Shown here piece after piece: positions 33,119 through 42,808 of a stretch of 64,000 nucleotides of DNA (the first letter of the stretch is position 1; each line of letters starts with the position of its first letter). The notes beneath the pieces are model-generated. The model made no database searches. It was not told where the DNA came from and worked only from the letters and a program-made list of their open reading frames with translations. The DNA is from DATAOG01 sp963782885 (lineage in GTDB: Bacteria; Pseudomonadota; Alphaproteobacteria; Geminicoccales; Geminicoccaceae): the NCBI GenBank assembly GCA_963782885.1, contig CAWALL010000006.1, positions 1 through 64,000 of the forward strand, read 5' to 3'. The translations under genes and the position numbers were made by a program.

Positions 33119-35451
33119 CGCGCGTCCCTGGCTCGCTGAATCGCCTCGAAAATCCGTCGCGGTGTCATCGGCGACGTGCAGACCTCGGCGCCGAGCGGCG
33201 CGAGCGCGTCGTTGATCGCATTGGCGATCGCCGCCGGCGGTCCGATGGCGCCGCCTTCCCCGATGCCTTTGACCCCGAATTCGGTGTAGGGCGAGGGCGT
33301 CTCCATGTGCAGGGTCCGGATCGCCGGCACCTCGGGGGCGCCGGGCAGAAGGTAGTCGGCCAACGTCGAAGCCAGCGGCTGGCCCGCCCGGTCGAACGGC
33401 ATCTCCTCGAACAGCGCGGTGCCGATGCCCTGGACGGTGCCGCCGCAGACCTGACCGTCCACGATCATCGGGTTGACCAGCACGCCGCCGTCTTCCACGA
33501 CCACGTAGTCGAGGATCTCGACGGCGCCGATCTCCGGGTCGACCGCCACCACGGCGGCGTGGGCGGCGTAGCTGAAGCTGCCGCTGTCGCGGGCAGGCTT
33601 GTAGCCGACCGTGACCTCGAGCCCGCCGGGATCGACGTCGGCCGGCAGGTCCTGCGGCCGCAGGTACCAGGCCCTGGCGATCTCGCGGAGCGTGACGCCG
33701 CCGGTCGGCCCGACCACCGCGCCGTCCCTGACCTGCACCGCACTCTCGTCGGCTTGCAGCAGTGCGGCGCCGATGCGCGCCGCGCGCCGGGCCATCTCCC
33801 GGCAGGCCCGCGCCACGGCGCCACCGCTCATCACCATGCAGCGCGAGCCCCAGGTGCCGGTCGAATAGGGCGTGTAGGCAGTGTCGCCGTGAACGACCTT
33901 GATCCTATCCGGGTCGATGCCGAGGATCTCGTGGGCTACCTGGGCGAGCGTGGTCTCGTGCCCCTGGCCGTGGGAATGGGCGCCGACCCGCAGCTCAAGT
34001 CCGCCGTCGGGCGTGAGGCGCGCGCTCGCCTGCTCATACCCCGGCACCATCGGGATGCCCCAACCGGCATAGACCGAGGTGCCGTGCGCCGCCTGCTCGC
34101 AGAAGATCGAGAAGCCGACGCCGAGCAGCCGGCCGTCGGCCTCGCCCTGGCGCTGGCGCTGGCGCACCGCCGGAAGGTCGATGGCCGAGACGGCGCGCCG
34201 CAGGCACTCCGGATAGTCGCCGCTGTCGAAGTGCTTGCTGGTGATGTTGTCGAACGGCATCTGCTGTGGCTTGACCAGGTTCTTCAGGCGGACCTCATGC
34301 GGCTCGAGCCCGGCCATTCGGGCGATGGCGTCGAGAATCAGCTCCATGGCGAAGCAGACGCCGGTGCGCGCCACCCCCCGATAGGGCAGAATCGGGCATT
34401 TGTTGGTGGCGACCGAGAAGGTGCGGCAGCGATAGGCCGGAAAATCGTACGGTCCGGGCAGGATGCTCGCCACCTGCGCCGCCTCCAGGCAGGCGGAGAA
34501 TGGATAGGCCGAGTAGGCGCCGGAATCGACCGTGGCCTCGCACTCGACGCCGAGCAACCGGCCGTCACTATCGGCATGGCCGGTGATCACGTAGTGGTGC
34601 TCGCGGCAGTTGGCGTTGGCGACCAGGTGCTCGCGCCGATCCTCGATCCAACGAACCGGATGCCGGCAGCGTAGTGCCAGCCAGCAGACGCAGACCTCCT
34701 CCGGCGCGAGGATGCCCTTGTAGCCGAAACCACCGCCGACGTCGGGCGCGATCACCCGCACCTGGCCGTGCTCGAGGCCGAGGCAGTCGGACAGCCCGGT
34801 GCGCACGATGTGCGGCATCTGGGTCGCGCTGTAGACGGTGAGCTGCTCGAGGCGGCTGTCCCAGAAGGCCACGACGCCCTTGCCCTCGATCGGCGCCATG
34901 CACTGGCGTGCCGTGCGCACCTCGCGCGTCACCTTGATCGACGCCGAGGCCACCGCGGGCCAGTCGCCGGCCTCGACGAAGGTCTCGAGGAAGATGTTGT
35001 CGCCCCAGTGCTCGTGCAGCAGCGGCGCACCTGGCTTGCGCCCCTCGAGCATGTCGTGGACCGCCGGCAATTCTTCGAACTCGAAGGTTACGCTCGCGGC
35101 GATGTCCTCCGCGGCTGCGCGGCTGCCGGCGAGGCACATGGCGACCAGCTCGCCCGCCTGGCGGACCTTGCCCTGGGCCAGTGCCGGCTGGTCCGAGATC
35201 TTGAAACCCGGCAGGCCGGAGACCGCGGAGATCGGCTTGACCTCTGCCATGTCGTTCGCCGTGAACACCGCGTTGCGGTGCACGTCCGGGATCGCTATGC
35301 CGCGGATGTAGGCATGCGCGACCGGGCTGCGGACGAAGGCGACATCTTTCATGCCGGCCAGGTGGATGTCGGCGATGAACTGGCCGCGGCCGCGCATGTA
35401 GCGGTCGTCCTCCTTGCGGATCAGGCGACTGCCGACGCCTTTTCCCGTCAT
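33115..35451 (-). CDS. Molybdenum hydroxylase large subunit (CoxL/XdhC family, not CO dehydrogenase)
   Basis: The protein has 778 residues and binds the molybdopterin cofactor. Landmarks are VIAPDVGGGFGYKG, the active-site loop PYRGVARTG (position of AYxCSFR in true CO dehydrogenase and AYRGAGR in form II), HSHGQGHETTLAQVAHE, and the C-terminal FGVKGIGEGGAIGPPAAIAN, whose Glu is the catalytic base of hydroxylases. The loop lacks the Cys that ligates Cu in CO dehydrogenase, so a carbon-hydroxylating role on an N-heterocycle, aldehyde or CoA thioester is more likely. It is first of the S-M-L trio in transcription order, 64 bp after the GntR gene. Confidence 0.92.
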   Translation of the reverse strand: MTGKGVGSRLIRKEDDRYMRGRGQFIADIHLAGMKDVAFVRSPVAHAYIRGIAIPDVHRNAVFTANDMAEVKPISAVSGLPGFKISDQPALAQGKVRQAGELVAMCLAGSRAAAEDIAASVTFEFEELPAVHDMLEGRKPGAPLLHEHWGDNIFLETFVEAGDWPAVASASIKVTREVRTARQCMAPIEGKGVVAFWDSRLEQLTVYSATQMPHIVRTGLSDCLGLEHGQVRVIAPDVGGGFGYKGILAPEEVCVCWLALRCRHPVRWIEDRREHLVANANCREHHYVITGHADSDGRLLGVECEATVDSGAYSAYPFSACLEAAQVASILPGPYDFPAYRCRTFSVATNKCPILPYRGVARTGVCFAMELILDAIARMAGLEPHEVRLKNLVKPQQMPFDNITSKHFDSGDYPECLRRAVSAIDLPAVRQRQRQGEADGRLLGVGFSIFCEQAAHGTSVYAGWGIPMVPGYEQASARLTPDGGLELRVGAHSHGQGHETTLAQVAHEILGIDPDRIKVVHGDTAYTPYSTGTWGSRCMVMSGGAVARACREMARRAARIGAALLQADESAVQVRDGAVVGPTGGVTLREIARAWYLRPQDLPADVDPGGLEVTVGYKPARDSGSFSYAAHAAVVAVDPEIGAVEILDYVVVEDGGVLVNPMIVDGQVCGGTVQGIGTALFEEMPFDRAGQPLASTLADYLLPGAPEVPAIRTLHMETPSPYTEFGVKGIGEGGAIGPPAAIANAINDALAPLGAEVCTSPMTPRRIFEAIQRARDAR

Positions 35452-35515
35452 GCTCGCACTCCCGGTGCGATCGCCCTGGCCGACGCGGCGCCCGCCAATT
35501 CCACGGTCAAGTTGC

Positions 35516-36322
35516 TCACGATTGGATCTCGGTCATCACGGGCGCCCCCGAGCGTCGGGACCGGGGGCCGGTACGGCCGCCCCGCGCATTCTCGAGCAGA
35601 TCGATGTGCAGCTTGACGCAGTCGCCGCGGTAGATGATCTCGGCGACGTAAATGGCGAGCCCTTGCGCGTCGACCACCACGCAGTGGCATTCGGCGGTCG
35701 GGGCGTTGAGGGCGATCTTAAGCAGATCGGCGACGTCGGTATCGGCGCTGCCAATGACCAGCGTCTGGTGCGCCTTGGCGATCTTGAGGTCGTCGAGCGA
35801 TGCGAGGATGGGCAGAGCGGTGCGAGTCCGGAAGGCGTCGGGATCGCGCTCGTAGATGTGGCGGGCGAGATGCAGGTTGACGACCGCGAACGGCTCGTTC
35901 TCGCGGAACTGCAGGCTGCGCAGGAACAGGTAGTCGGGCGCCGGGCGGCCGTCGTCCTCGCCCAGCCGTGGCTCGGCCGGCGGGTTCTTGACCTGGATCA
36001 TGCGCGGCACGTTGTCCTTGATCGTCGCGATCAGGGCCGGCCAGGTCGTCTCGAGCTTGAGCCACCGCCGGTCGCGAATCCGCTCGGCGACGAAGGTGCC
36101 GCGGCCCTGCTGGCGATTCACGAGCCCTTCCTTCTGGAGCAGGTCGACCGCCTGGCGGACGGTGACGCGCGCCACCTGGAACTCCTTCTCCAGCTCCTCG
36201 AGGGTGGAGATCTTCTGGCTGGGCTCCCACTGGCCGTCCTCAATCCGCCGGCGCAACGCGTTCGCCAGCTGCACGTAGAGCGGTATGCGGCTGCGCTGGT
36301 AGGTGCTTGCCAGGCGGGACAT
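35516..36322 (-). CDS. GntR family transcriptional regulator with UTRA domain (HutC type)
   Basis: The protein has 268 residues from ATG 36322. Residues 10-80 are a winged helix-turn-helix (PLYVQLANALRRRIEDGQWE, TLEELEKEFQVARVTVRQAV, GRGTFVAE). Residues 100-245 form the UTRA ligand-binding domain (LRSLQFRENEPFAVVNLHL, HCVVVDAQGLAIYVAEIIYR). It sits inside the catabolic run between the LLM enzyme and the hydroxylase, so control of this pathway by the pathway substrate is likely. A sequence resembling the candidate operators overlaps its own ribosome-site region. Confidence 0.92.
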   Translation of the reverse strand: MSRLASTYQRSRIPLYVQLANALRRRIEDGQWEPSQKISTLEELEKEFQVARVTVRQAVDLLQKEGLVNRQQGRGTFVAERIRDRRWLKLETTWPALIATIKDNVPRMIQVKNPPAEPRLGEDDGRPAPDYLFLRSLQFRENEPFAVVNLHLARHIYERDPDAFRTRTALPILASLDDLKIAKAHQTLVIGSADTDVADLLKIALNAPTAECHCVVVDAQGLAIYVAEIIYRGDCVKLHIDLLENARGGRTGPRSRRSGAPVMTEIQS

Positions 36323-36366
36323 CTCTCTTAGTTCCTGTCGTTCCGACCAGTCGCTCACTGTCTGAG

Positions 36367-37320
36367 CTACGCGCGCAGTCGCGGGATGATCTGCTGCGCG
36401 ATGATCTCGATCTGCGCCATCTCGTATCTGTAGGGCACGAAGATGATCTTCTGCACGCCGACGGCGAGATGGGCCTTGAGCTGCTCGACGCATTCGTCGA
36501 CCGTGCCCATGATCGCGCTCTCCTTGGTCGACTCGCTCCACGCCGCGTAGTCCCACTCGGTGGTCAGCCACTCCATCATCGGACCCTCGATCTCGGCGCG
36601 GGACCGGCCAATCATGATCGGCAGCTGGTTGGCGTTCAGCAGTCGGTCCGGGTCCTTGCCGGCCTCCTTGGCAAAGCCGCGGATCTTCGCCCACGAGGTG
36701 GTGAAGCTCTCGGGCCGGTAAAAATAGGTGAGCCAGCCGTCGCTCGCGACCGCCGCGCGCTTGAGCACGCGGTCGACATAGCCGCCGATCAGCAAAGGCG
36801 GCCTCGGTTTCTGCACCGGTTTCGGCAGCATCACGGTGTTGCGCAGGTTGTACTGGCCGTACCGGCCGTCCACCATGTTCTCGGTCCACAAGCGGTTCAG
36901 GATCTCGAGGCTCTCGTCCATGATCCTGCCGCGCCTCTCGAACGGCACGCCCACGGCATCGAACTCGCGTTTGTACCAGCCGGACGCCATGCCCAGCAGC
37001 AGGCGGCCCTTGGAGAGCTGGTCCATGCTGGCGAGCTGCTTGGCGAGCACCACGGGGTTGCGCAGCGGCAGGACCAGGACGCCGGTGCCGAGCTTGATCC
37101 GGCGCGTGCGCGAGGCGATCGCGGTCAGCAGCGTGAGCGCATCGATGATCGGGAAGCTGGGTTCGACCCCGAGCAGGACGTGGTCCCACACCCACAGTGA
37201 ATCGAAGCCCAGCTCCTCCATCCTCACGCCGTAGTCGACCAGCGCCTGCCCGTCCGGAAGCTGCGGCGACGCGGTGAAGTTCCGCACCGCGATCCCGAAC
37301 GTGTTCGACAATCCAGACAT
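36367..37320 (-). CDS. LLM-class flavin-dependent oxidoreductase, catabolic-cluster member
   Basis: The protein has 317 residues with AGAGGA before ATG. Luciferase-like TIM-barrel features are MEELGFDSLWVWDHVLLG, IASRTRRIKLGTGVLVLPLR, LSKGRLLLGMASGWYKREF and PRPPLLIGGYVDR. It may be a monooxygenase using reduced FMN or an F420-dependent dehydrogenase. It lies 44 bp before the GntR gene and 48 bp after the CoA-transferase pair, within one probable transcript, suggesting it oxidises a pathway intermediate. Confidence 0.9.
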   Translation of the reverse strand: MSGLSNTFGIAVRNFTASPQLPDGQALVDYGVRMEELGFDSLWVWDHVLLGVEPSFPIIDALTLLTAIASRTRRIKLGTGVLVLPLRNPVVLAKQLASMDQLSKGRLLLGMASGWYKREFDAVGVPFERRGRIMDESLEILNRLWTENMVDGRYGQYNLRNTVMLPKPVQKPRPPLLIGGYVDRVLKRAAVASDGWLTYFYRPESFTTSWAKIRGFAKEAGKDPDRLLNANQLPIMIGRSRAEIEGPMMEWLTTEWDYAAWSESTKESAIMGTVDECVEQLKAHLAVGVQKIIFVPYRYEMAQIEIIAQQIIPRLRA

Positions 37321-37368
37321 CTTGGTCCTCTGCGGAGTTGCTGCGTTGCGAGGGAGTTGCCGGCCTGC

Positions 37369-38139
37369 TCAGGCGGTGTAGAGCCGTTCGGGGTCGAGGT
37401 GCCGCAGGACCGCGAGCTCTTGCTCGGTTGGCGGTTCGGTGGTCTCGACCGCCGCTGCGACCTCGAGCTCGAAGCCGGTATTCGCCTGCACCTGGTCGAC
37501 CGTGACCCGCGGATGCAGGGCGATGATCTGCATGCGCTTGGATGCTGCGTCGAAGCCCATGATCGCGAGGTCGGTCACCACCCGGTACATGCCGCCGGCG
37601 AGCAGGCCGCTGTCTTCGCGGCTCGTCCCGCCATGCAGGAAACCCGGCGAGGTGATGAAATCGACCTCGTCGACGAACCGGCGCTTCTCGTGCCGCATCG
37701 CGACGATCATCTGCGTCAGGCTGGCGATGTCGTTGCCGCCGCCGGTGCCCGGCAGGCGGGTGATGGGACGGTCGGGATCGCCGATGAACGAGCTGTTGAG
37801 GTTCCCGTACCGGTCGATCTGCGCGCCCCCCATGAAGCCGACGTCGACATAGCCCCGCTGCAGGAGCAGCAGCACGTCGGTGCTGCTGAGGACCATGTTG
37901 GCGCGCCGCGTGCAGCGCTGCTCGTTGGTCGATGGCGGCAGCTTGCCCGGCTCGACGAAGGCTCCGATCGTGCCGCCCTCGAACAGGATGGTCAGGCCCG
38001 GCCCGTGCAGGCGCTGGGCGAGCGTCGCGGCGAGCAGAGGGATGCCGACACCGGCGAACACCACCTGGCCGTCCTCGAGCAGCCGGCCGCTCATCACCGC
38101 CAAAAGTTCGCTCGCCGTGTAGTTCGGCTCAGTCGTCAT
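37369..38139 (-). CDS. CoA-transferase subunit B (class I, GctB/IpdB-like)
   Basis: The protein has 256 residues from ATG 38139 (GGAGAAAG upstream). Family features are FAGVGIPLLAATLAQRLHGP, the glutamate in LTILFEGGTIGAF (Glu54, at the position of the catalytic Glu in class I enzymes), and GGAQIDRYGNLNSSFIGD. IpdB-like relatives hydrolyse a ring in steroid-degradation CoA esters rather than transferring CoA, so ring opening is a possible alternative. It overlaps the subunit A stop by 11 bases. Confidence 0.88.
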   Translation of the reverse strand: MTTEPNYTASELLAVMSGRLLEDGQVVFAGVGIPLLAATLAQRLHGPGLTILFEGGTIGAFVEPGKLPPSTNEQRCTRRANMVLSSTDVLLLLQRGYVDVGFMGGAQIDRYGNLNSSFIGDPDRPITRLPGTGGGNDIASLTQMIVAMRHEKRRFVDEVDFITSPGFLHGGTSREDSGLLAGGMYRVVTDLAIMGFDAASKRMQIIALHPRVTVDQVQANTGFELEVAAAVETTEPPTEQELAVLRHLDPERLYTA

Positions 38140-39046
38140 GAATGCTTTCTCCGCGGCGAGCGGCGGCCAGCAGCTCCTCCACACCGAGCAGGTCGAGGTA
38201 GTCGGTCCAGGACTTCGGCCCGTAGACGTGGCGTGCCAGATATTCCTGCATCCCGGCCTCGGGGTCCTTCCTGATCAGCGCGGCGTACTGGTCGAGATGC
38301 TTGAAGAACGGCTCGTACGTGCCGTAGCACTCGTGGGGGGCGCAGCCGAACGGCACCTCGACCACGGCCTCGACCGCAAGGAACGGGATCTTGGTGTGGT
38401 CGGGCGCGCGGCGGATCTGCTCGTTGCTGACGATCCGCTCGGCGGTCAGGATCACGCGATTGGCCGCCATCGCGAGGTCGAGGTCCATGAAGCTCAGCCC
38501 GTCCATCTGCGCGTTACCGTAAGCATCGCAGCGCTGCACGTGAATCAGCGCGACGTCGGGATTGAGCGCCGGGACCAGGGTCAGCTTCTCGCCGGTGAAC
38601 GGGCAATCCATCTCGCGCACGTCCGGCAACCGGCGGATGACGTCCGAGCCCAACATCGAGCGCATCGGCAGGAACGGGACGCCCATGGCGCCGGCCCGAA
38701 AGCGCAGGCCGATCGCCATGTGGCTCCACTCCTCGAAGCGTGCCTTGCCGGTTTCGGTGTAGTGGCGCATCACCTTGGACACGCCCCAGACGATGCCCTG
38801 ACTGAACCAGCTGGTCAGGAGGTGGTCGCAGGCGCCGGACGCGAACAGCAGTTCGCCTTCGCTGGAGCTGATGCTGCGCGCGCAGGACAGCTTCTTCCTG
38901 CCGGCGCGGATCAGCGCCCAGATCATTGCCATGGGGGTGCGCGACAGGGTGCTGCCGCCGATGCCGACCTTGGCGCCGTCCTCGACCAGCCTGGCGGCCT
39001 CCTCGAGACTCACCACCTTCTCATGGAGGCTCCGGTCACGCGCCAT
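38129..39046 (-). CDS. CoA-transferase subunit A (class I, GctA/IpdA-like)
   Basis: The protein has 305 residues from ATG 39046. Landmarks are VEDGAKVGIGGSTLSRTPMA (the G-rich CoA-binding opening), LVPALNPDVALIHVQRCDAY and GNAQMDGLSFMDLDLAMAAN. A TTG at 39082, 12 codons upstream and preceded by GAGAGGGG, is a good alternative start with a better ribosome site. With subunit B it forms the CoA-transferase or IpdAB-like hydrolase. Confidence 0.88.
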   Translation of the reverse strand: MARDRSLHEKVVSLEEAARLVEDGAKVGIGGSTLSRTPMAMIWALIRAGRKKLSCARSISSSEGELLFASGACDHLLTSWFSQGIVWGVSKVMRHYTETGKARFEEWSHMAIGLRFRAGAMGVPFLPMRSMLGSDVIRRLPDVREMDCPFTGEKLTLVPALNPDVALIHVQRCDAYGNAQMDGLSFMDLDLAMAANRVILTAERIVSNEQIRRAPDHTKIPFLAVEAVVEVPFGCAPHECYGTYEPFFKHLDQYAALIRKDPEAGMQEYLARHVYGPKSWTDYLDLLGVEELLAAARRGESIHDD

Positions 39047-39135
39047 CGTCTTGCGCCGGAGTTCAAGATAGGGCTCGGGCAAATTTCCCCTCTCTTCCGT
39101 GGTCAGCCCGCTCCGAGCGGTCGGCACGGCTGTCT

Positions 39136-40635
<1,500 letters not shown>

Positions 40636-40721
40636 GTCCTCACCGTGCCGGCGCTGCACCGTGCGACCGAAATCGCAGCAGTCCGGCGGCGGCCTCTCAG
40701 GTCATCTGCCTATCATCCTAT

Positions 40722-40756
40722 TCTTAGTACCATAGACACTCTGAGACTCGGTGCAA
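40722..40756 (-). promoter_or_regulatory. Candidate promoter and overlapping operator of the catabolic gene run
   Basis: On the minus strand TTGCAC (40756-40751) and TATGGT (40734-40729) are 16 bp apart, about 95 bp upstream of the PLP-enzyme start, in an AT-rich patch. The 12-mer TCTTAGTACCAT (plus strand, 40722-40733) overlaps the -10 box, the expected place for a repressor site. It matches the livK leader motif in 10 of 12 positions. Confidence 0.45.
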
Positions 40757-40833
40757 GATGTCGCGACCGGCCGATGCCTGCCGTGCACGGACCCCTCTGG
40801 CCAATCGGTGAGCAAGGTGGTGCGGGCGCCGGG

Positions 40834-41025
40834 GGCGCCGTCGCCAATGCTGTCGGGGCGGCTATTGCGCAGGTCAGCGGCGAGGTCGATCAGGTCTACA
40901 CCGGGCGCGGGCGCGATTGCCGAGCCAACCGAGCTCGCGACCGCCCGCGCAATCGAGGCTGGCACCGATCGGCGCATGATCCAGGTGATCGAGGTTGCGG
41001 ACCTACCTCTCGCGTACCTGGTTGA
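40834..41025 (+). pseudogene. Remnant of hydantoinase/oxoprolinase subunit A (HyuA), C-terminal region
   Basis: The plus strand reads GAVANAVGAAIAQVSGEVDQ then VYT, a hallmark of the HyuA C-terminus (NAIGAA.A.VSGEV..V). After a frameshift near 40905 it continues IAEPTELATARAIEAGTDRR and MIQVIEVADLPLAYL, matching A...A...AI.AGAD...V.VVE...PLAYLP. The rest of the gene on both sides is gone; the following 41026-41364 holds nothing recognisable. It points to a lost hydantoin- or oxoproline-cleaving enzyme next to the catabolic run. Confidence 0.65.
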
Positions 41026-41364
41026 TCTCCACCCTGAAGCGTGCTGGTCAACGTCGTGGTGCGCCACGACCGGAGATACGACCGCGTTCTCCTCTACAGC
41101 TGGTGCGGTCCCGGTGCCATCCGCGGTCGACCCCGTATGCGCTGGCCGATGCATGACTGATAGGCGAGGAGGAGGCCGGCACGTACGGTTCCGAGCGACT
41201 GTGGTCGAGCATGCTCCTTGAGCACCAGCTCGTTCTGATCATGGCGCCGCCGTTTGTCCTCGAATGTTTCGTCACACGGGAGCAGTGCACCTTATCGTGC
41301 CCGATCGCTCCAGGCGCTCTTGGCCGAGATTTTGACGCCCAAGCGAGCTGGAAATGCTCGATCT

Positions 41365-42420
41365 TCAAAATGCATCGTTTTGAAGAATCCCCATACAGCG
41401 ATGCACCTCGATCTCGCCCTTGCCTTTGACGGCGACGAGCCCGAGCGGCTCTCCGAGACAGCGCCCGGCCACCTGCGCCCAGGCGTCGGCGCTCAGATAG
41501 ACCCCGGCATTCGAGCCGAGGGTCGATAGTCGAGCCGCGACGTTCACTGTATCGCCCCAGAGGTCGAAGCTGAACTTGTCGCGTCCGACCACGCCCGCGA
41601 CCACGGGCCCGACGTGGATACCGACCCGCATCTTCCAGGCGGCGGGGTTGGTCCGCGCCGCCTCGACGATCGCCAACGCGGAGCGGACGCTGGCGAACAC
41701 CGGATCGGCGTGGCGCTGAAGAAGGTTGGCGGTCGCCACCAGGCCGTCGCCGATGGTCTTGATCTTCTCGAGGCCGTGCTCGCTCACCAGCTTCTCGCCC
41801 GTCTCGATCAGGCAGTCGAGGTTGGCCACCACCTCCTCGGCCGCATGGGCCTCGGAATAGACGGTGAAGTCGACGATGTCGGCGAACAGCACCGTGACCC
41901 GCTCATAGCGCCGCGGCGTCACCCGGTCCGAGGCCTTGAGCTCGGCGACCGCGGGCGCGGGCAGGATCGCGTGCAGAAGGCGATCGGCCCGCTCGCGCTC
42001 CCGCTCGAGCGCGCACCGGTAGGCAACCTCGCGGTCGTGCCAATGCTTCTTCTCGAGGCACGCCCCGATCCGTGCCTTGAGCAGAACCGGATCGAAGGGC
42101 TTGGGCAGGAAGTCCTCGGCGCCGAGCTCGATGCAGCGAACGGTGCTGGCGAGCTGATCGAGCGCCGAGATCATGATCACCGGAACGTGCCGCAGCTGCG
42201 CGTCTTGCTTCATGCGCTCCAGCACCTGATAGCCATCGAGCTCCCGCATCATGACGTCGAGCAGGACCAGGTCGACGGGCTCGGCACCGAGCCGCGCCAG
42301 CGCCTCCCGTCCATCAGCCGCGCTGACCGTCGTGTAGCCGAGCAGCTCGAGCTCCTGCTCCAGCAAGTCGACGTTGAATGGCTCGTCGTCGACGATCAGG
42401 ATGCGCGCGTCGCCGGCCAT
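41365..42420 (-). CDS. Class III adenylate cyclase with N-terminal response-regulator receiver domain
   Basis: The protein has 351 residues. Residues 4-120 are a receiver domain (acidic pair in LIVDDEP, phospho-acceptor Asp55 in LVLLDVMM, Lys107 in FLPKPFD). A helical linker (about 122-160) leads to a class III cyclase domain: metal Asp181 in VTVLFADIVDFT, KTIGDGLVAT (Lys221 and metal Asp225), and FDLWGDTVNVAARLS. Lys and Asp at the base-selecting positions favour ATP, so cAMP is the predicted product. It is cytoplasmic and 13 bp after the single-domain regulator, hence probably activated by the upstream kinase. Confidence 0.92.
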   Translation of the reverse strand: MAGDARILIVDDEPFNVDLLEQELELLGYTTVSAADGREALARLGAEPVDLVLLDVMMRELDGYQVLERMKQDAQLRHVPVIMISALDQLASTVRCIELGAEDFLPKPFDPVLLKARIGACLEKKHWHDREVAYRCALERERERADRLLHAILPAPAVAELKASDRVTPRRYERVTVLFADIVDFTVYSEAHAAEEVVANLDCLIETGEKLVSEHGLEKIKTIGDGLVATANLLQRHADPVFASVRSALAIVEAARTNPAAWKMRVGIHVGPVVAGVVGRDKFSFDLWGDTVNVAARLSTLGSNAGVYLSADAWAQVAGRCLGEPLGLVAVKGKGEIEVHRCMGILQNDAF

Positions 42421-42433
42421 GCGGGCTTCTGGT

Positions 42434-42808
42434 TCAGTGCTGCCCGGCGCCGTTCAGGATCTGGCGCAGCTTCTTGAACAAGAGCGTCTCGTCGATCGGC
42501 TTGGCGAGGTAATCATCGCAGCCGCAGGCGCGCGCCCGGGCTTCGTCGCCTTGCATGGCATGGGCGGTCAGCGCAATCACGGGGATGTGGCAGAGCTCGG
42601 GATCGGCCTTGAGGCGGCGGGACGCTTCCCAACCATCGATCACCGGCAGGGACAGGTCCATCAGAATCAGATCAGGTCTGAGGCGTGCTGCGGCCTGCAG
42701 GCCACTGGCCCCGTCCGGCGCGGTCATGACCTCGTAGTCGTCCTCAAGAAGCTGCACGAGCAGGTCGCGGTTCAGCTCCACGTCTTCGACGATCAAGATC
42801 CTCGGCAT
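42434..42808 (-). CDS. Single-domain response regulator (receiver only)
   Basis: The protein has 124 residues, just a CheY/DivK-like receiver: LIVEDVELNRDLLVQL at the N-terminus, phospho-acceptor Asp51 in LILMDLSLPV, the TAHAM switch threonine and Lys103 in YLAKPIDE. There is no output domain, so it may act as a phosphate shuttle or sink. Its start lies 65 bp inside the 3' end of the hybrid kinase gene in another frame, so the two are tightly linked in translation. Confidence 0.93.
   Translation of the reverse strand: MPRILIVEDVELNRDLLVQLLEDDYEVMTAPDGASGLQAAARLRPDLILMDLSLPVIDGWEASRRLKADPELCHIPVIALTAHAMQGDEARARACGCDDYLAKPIDETLLFKKLRQILNGAGQH

Noticed and set aside
33115..35451. Calling the hydroxylase a CO dehydrogenase because of the CoxSML/CoxG set
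   Set aside because: The active-site loop reads PYRGVARTG and lacks the AYxCSFR motif with the Cu-ligating Cys.
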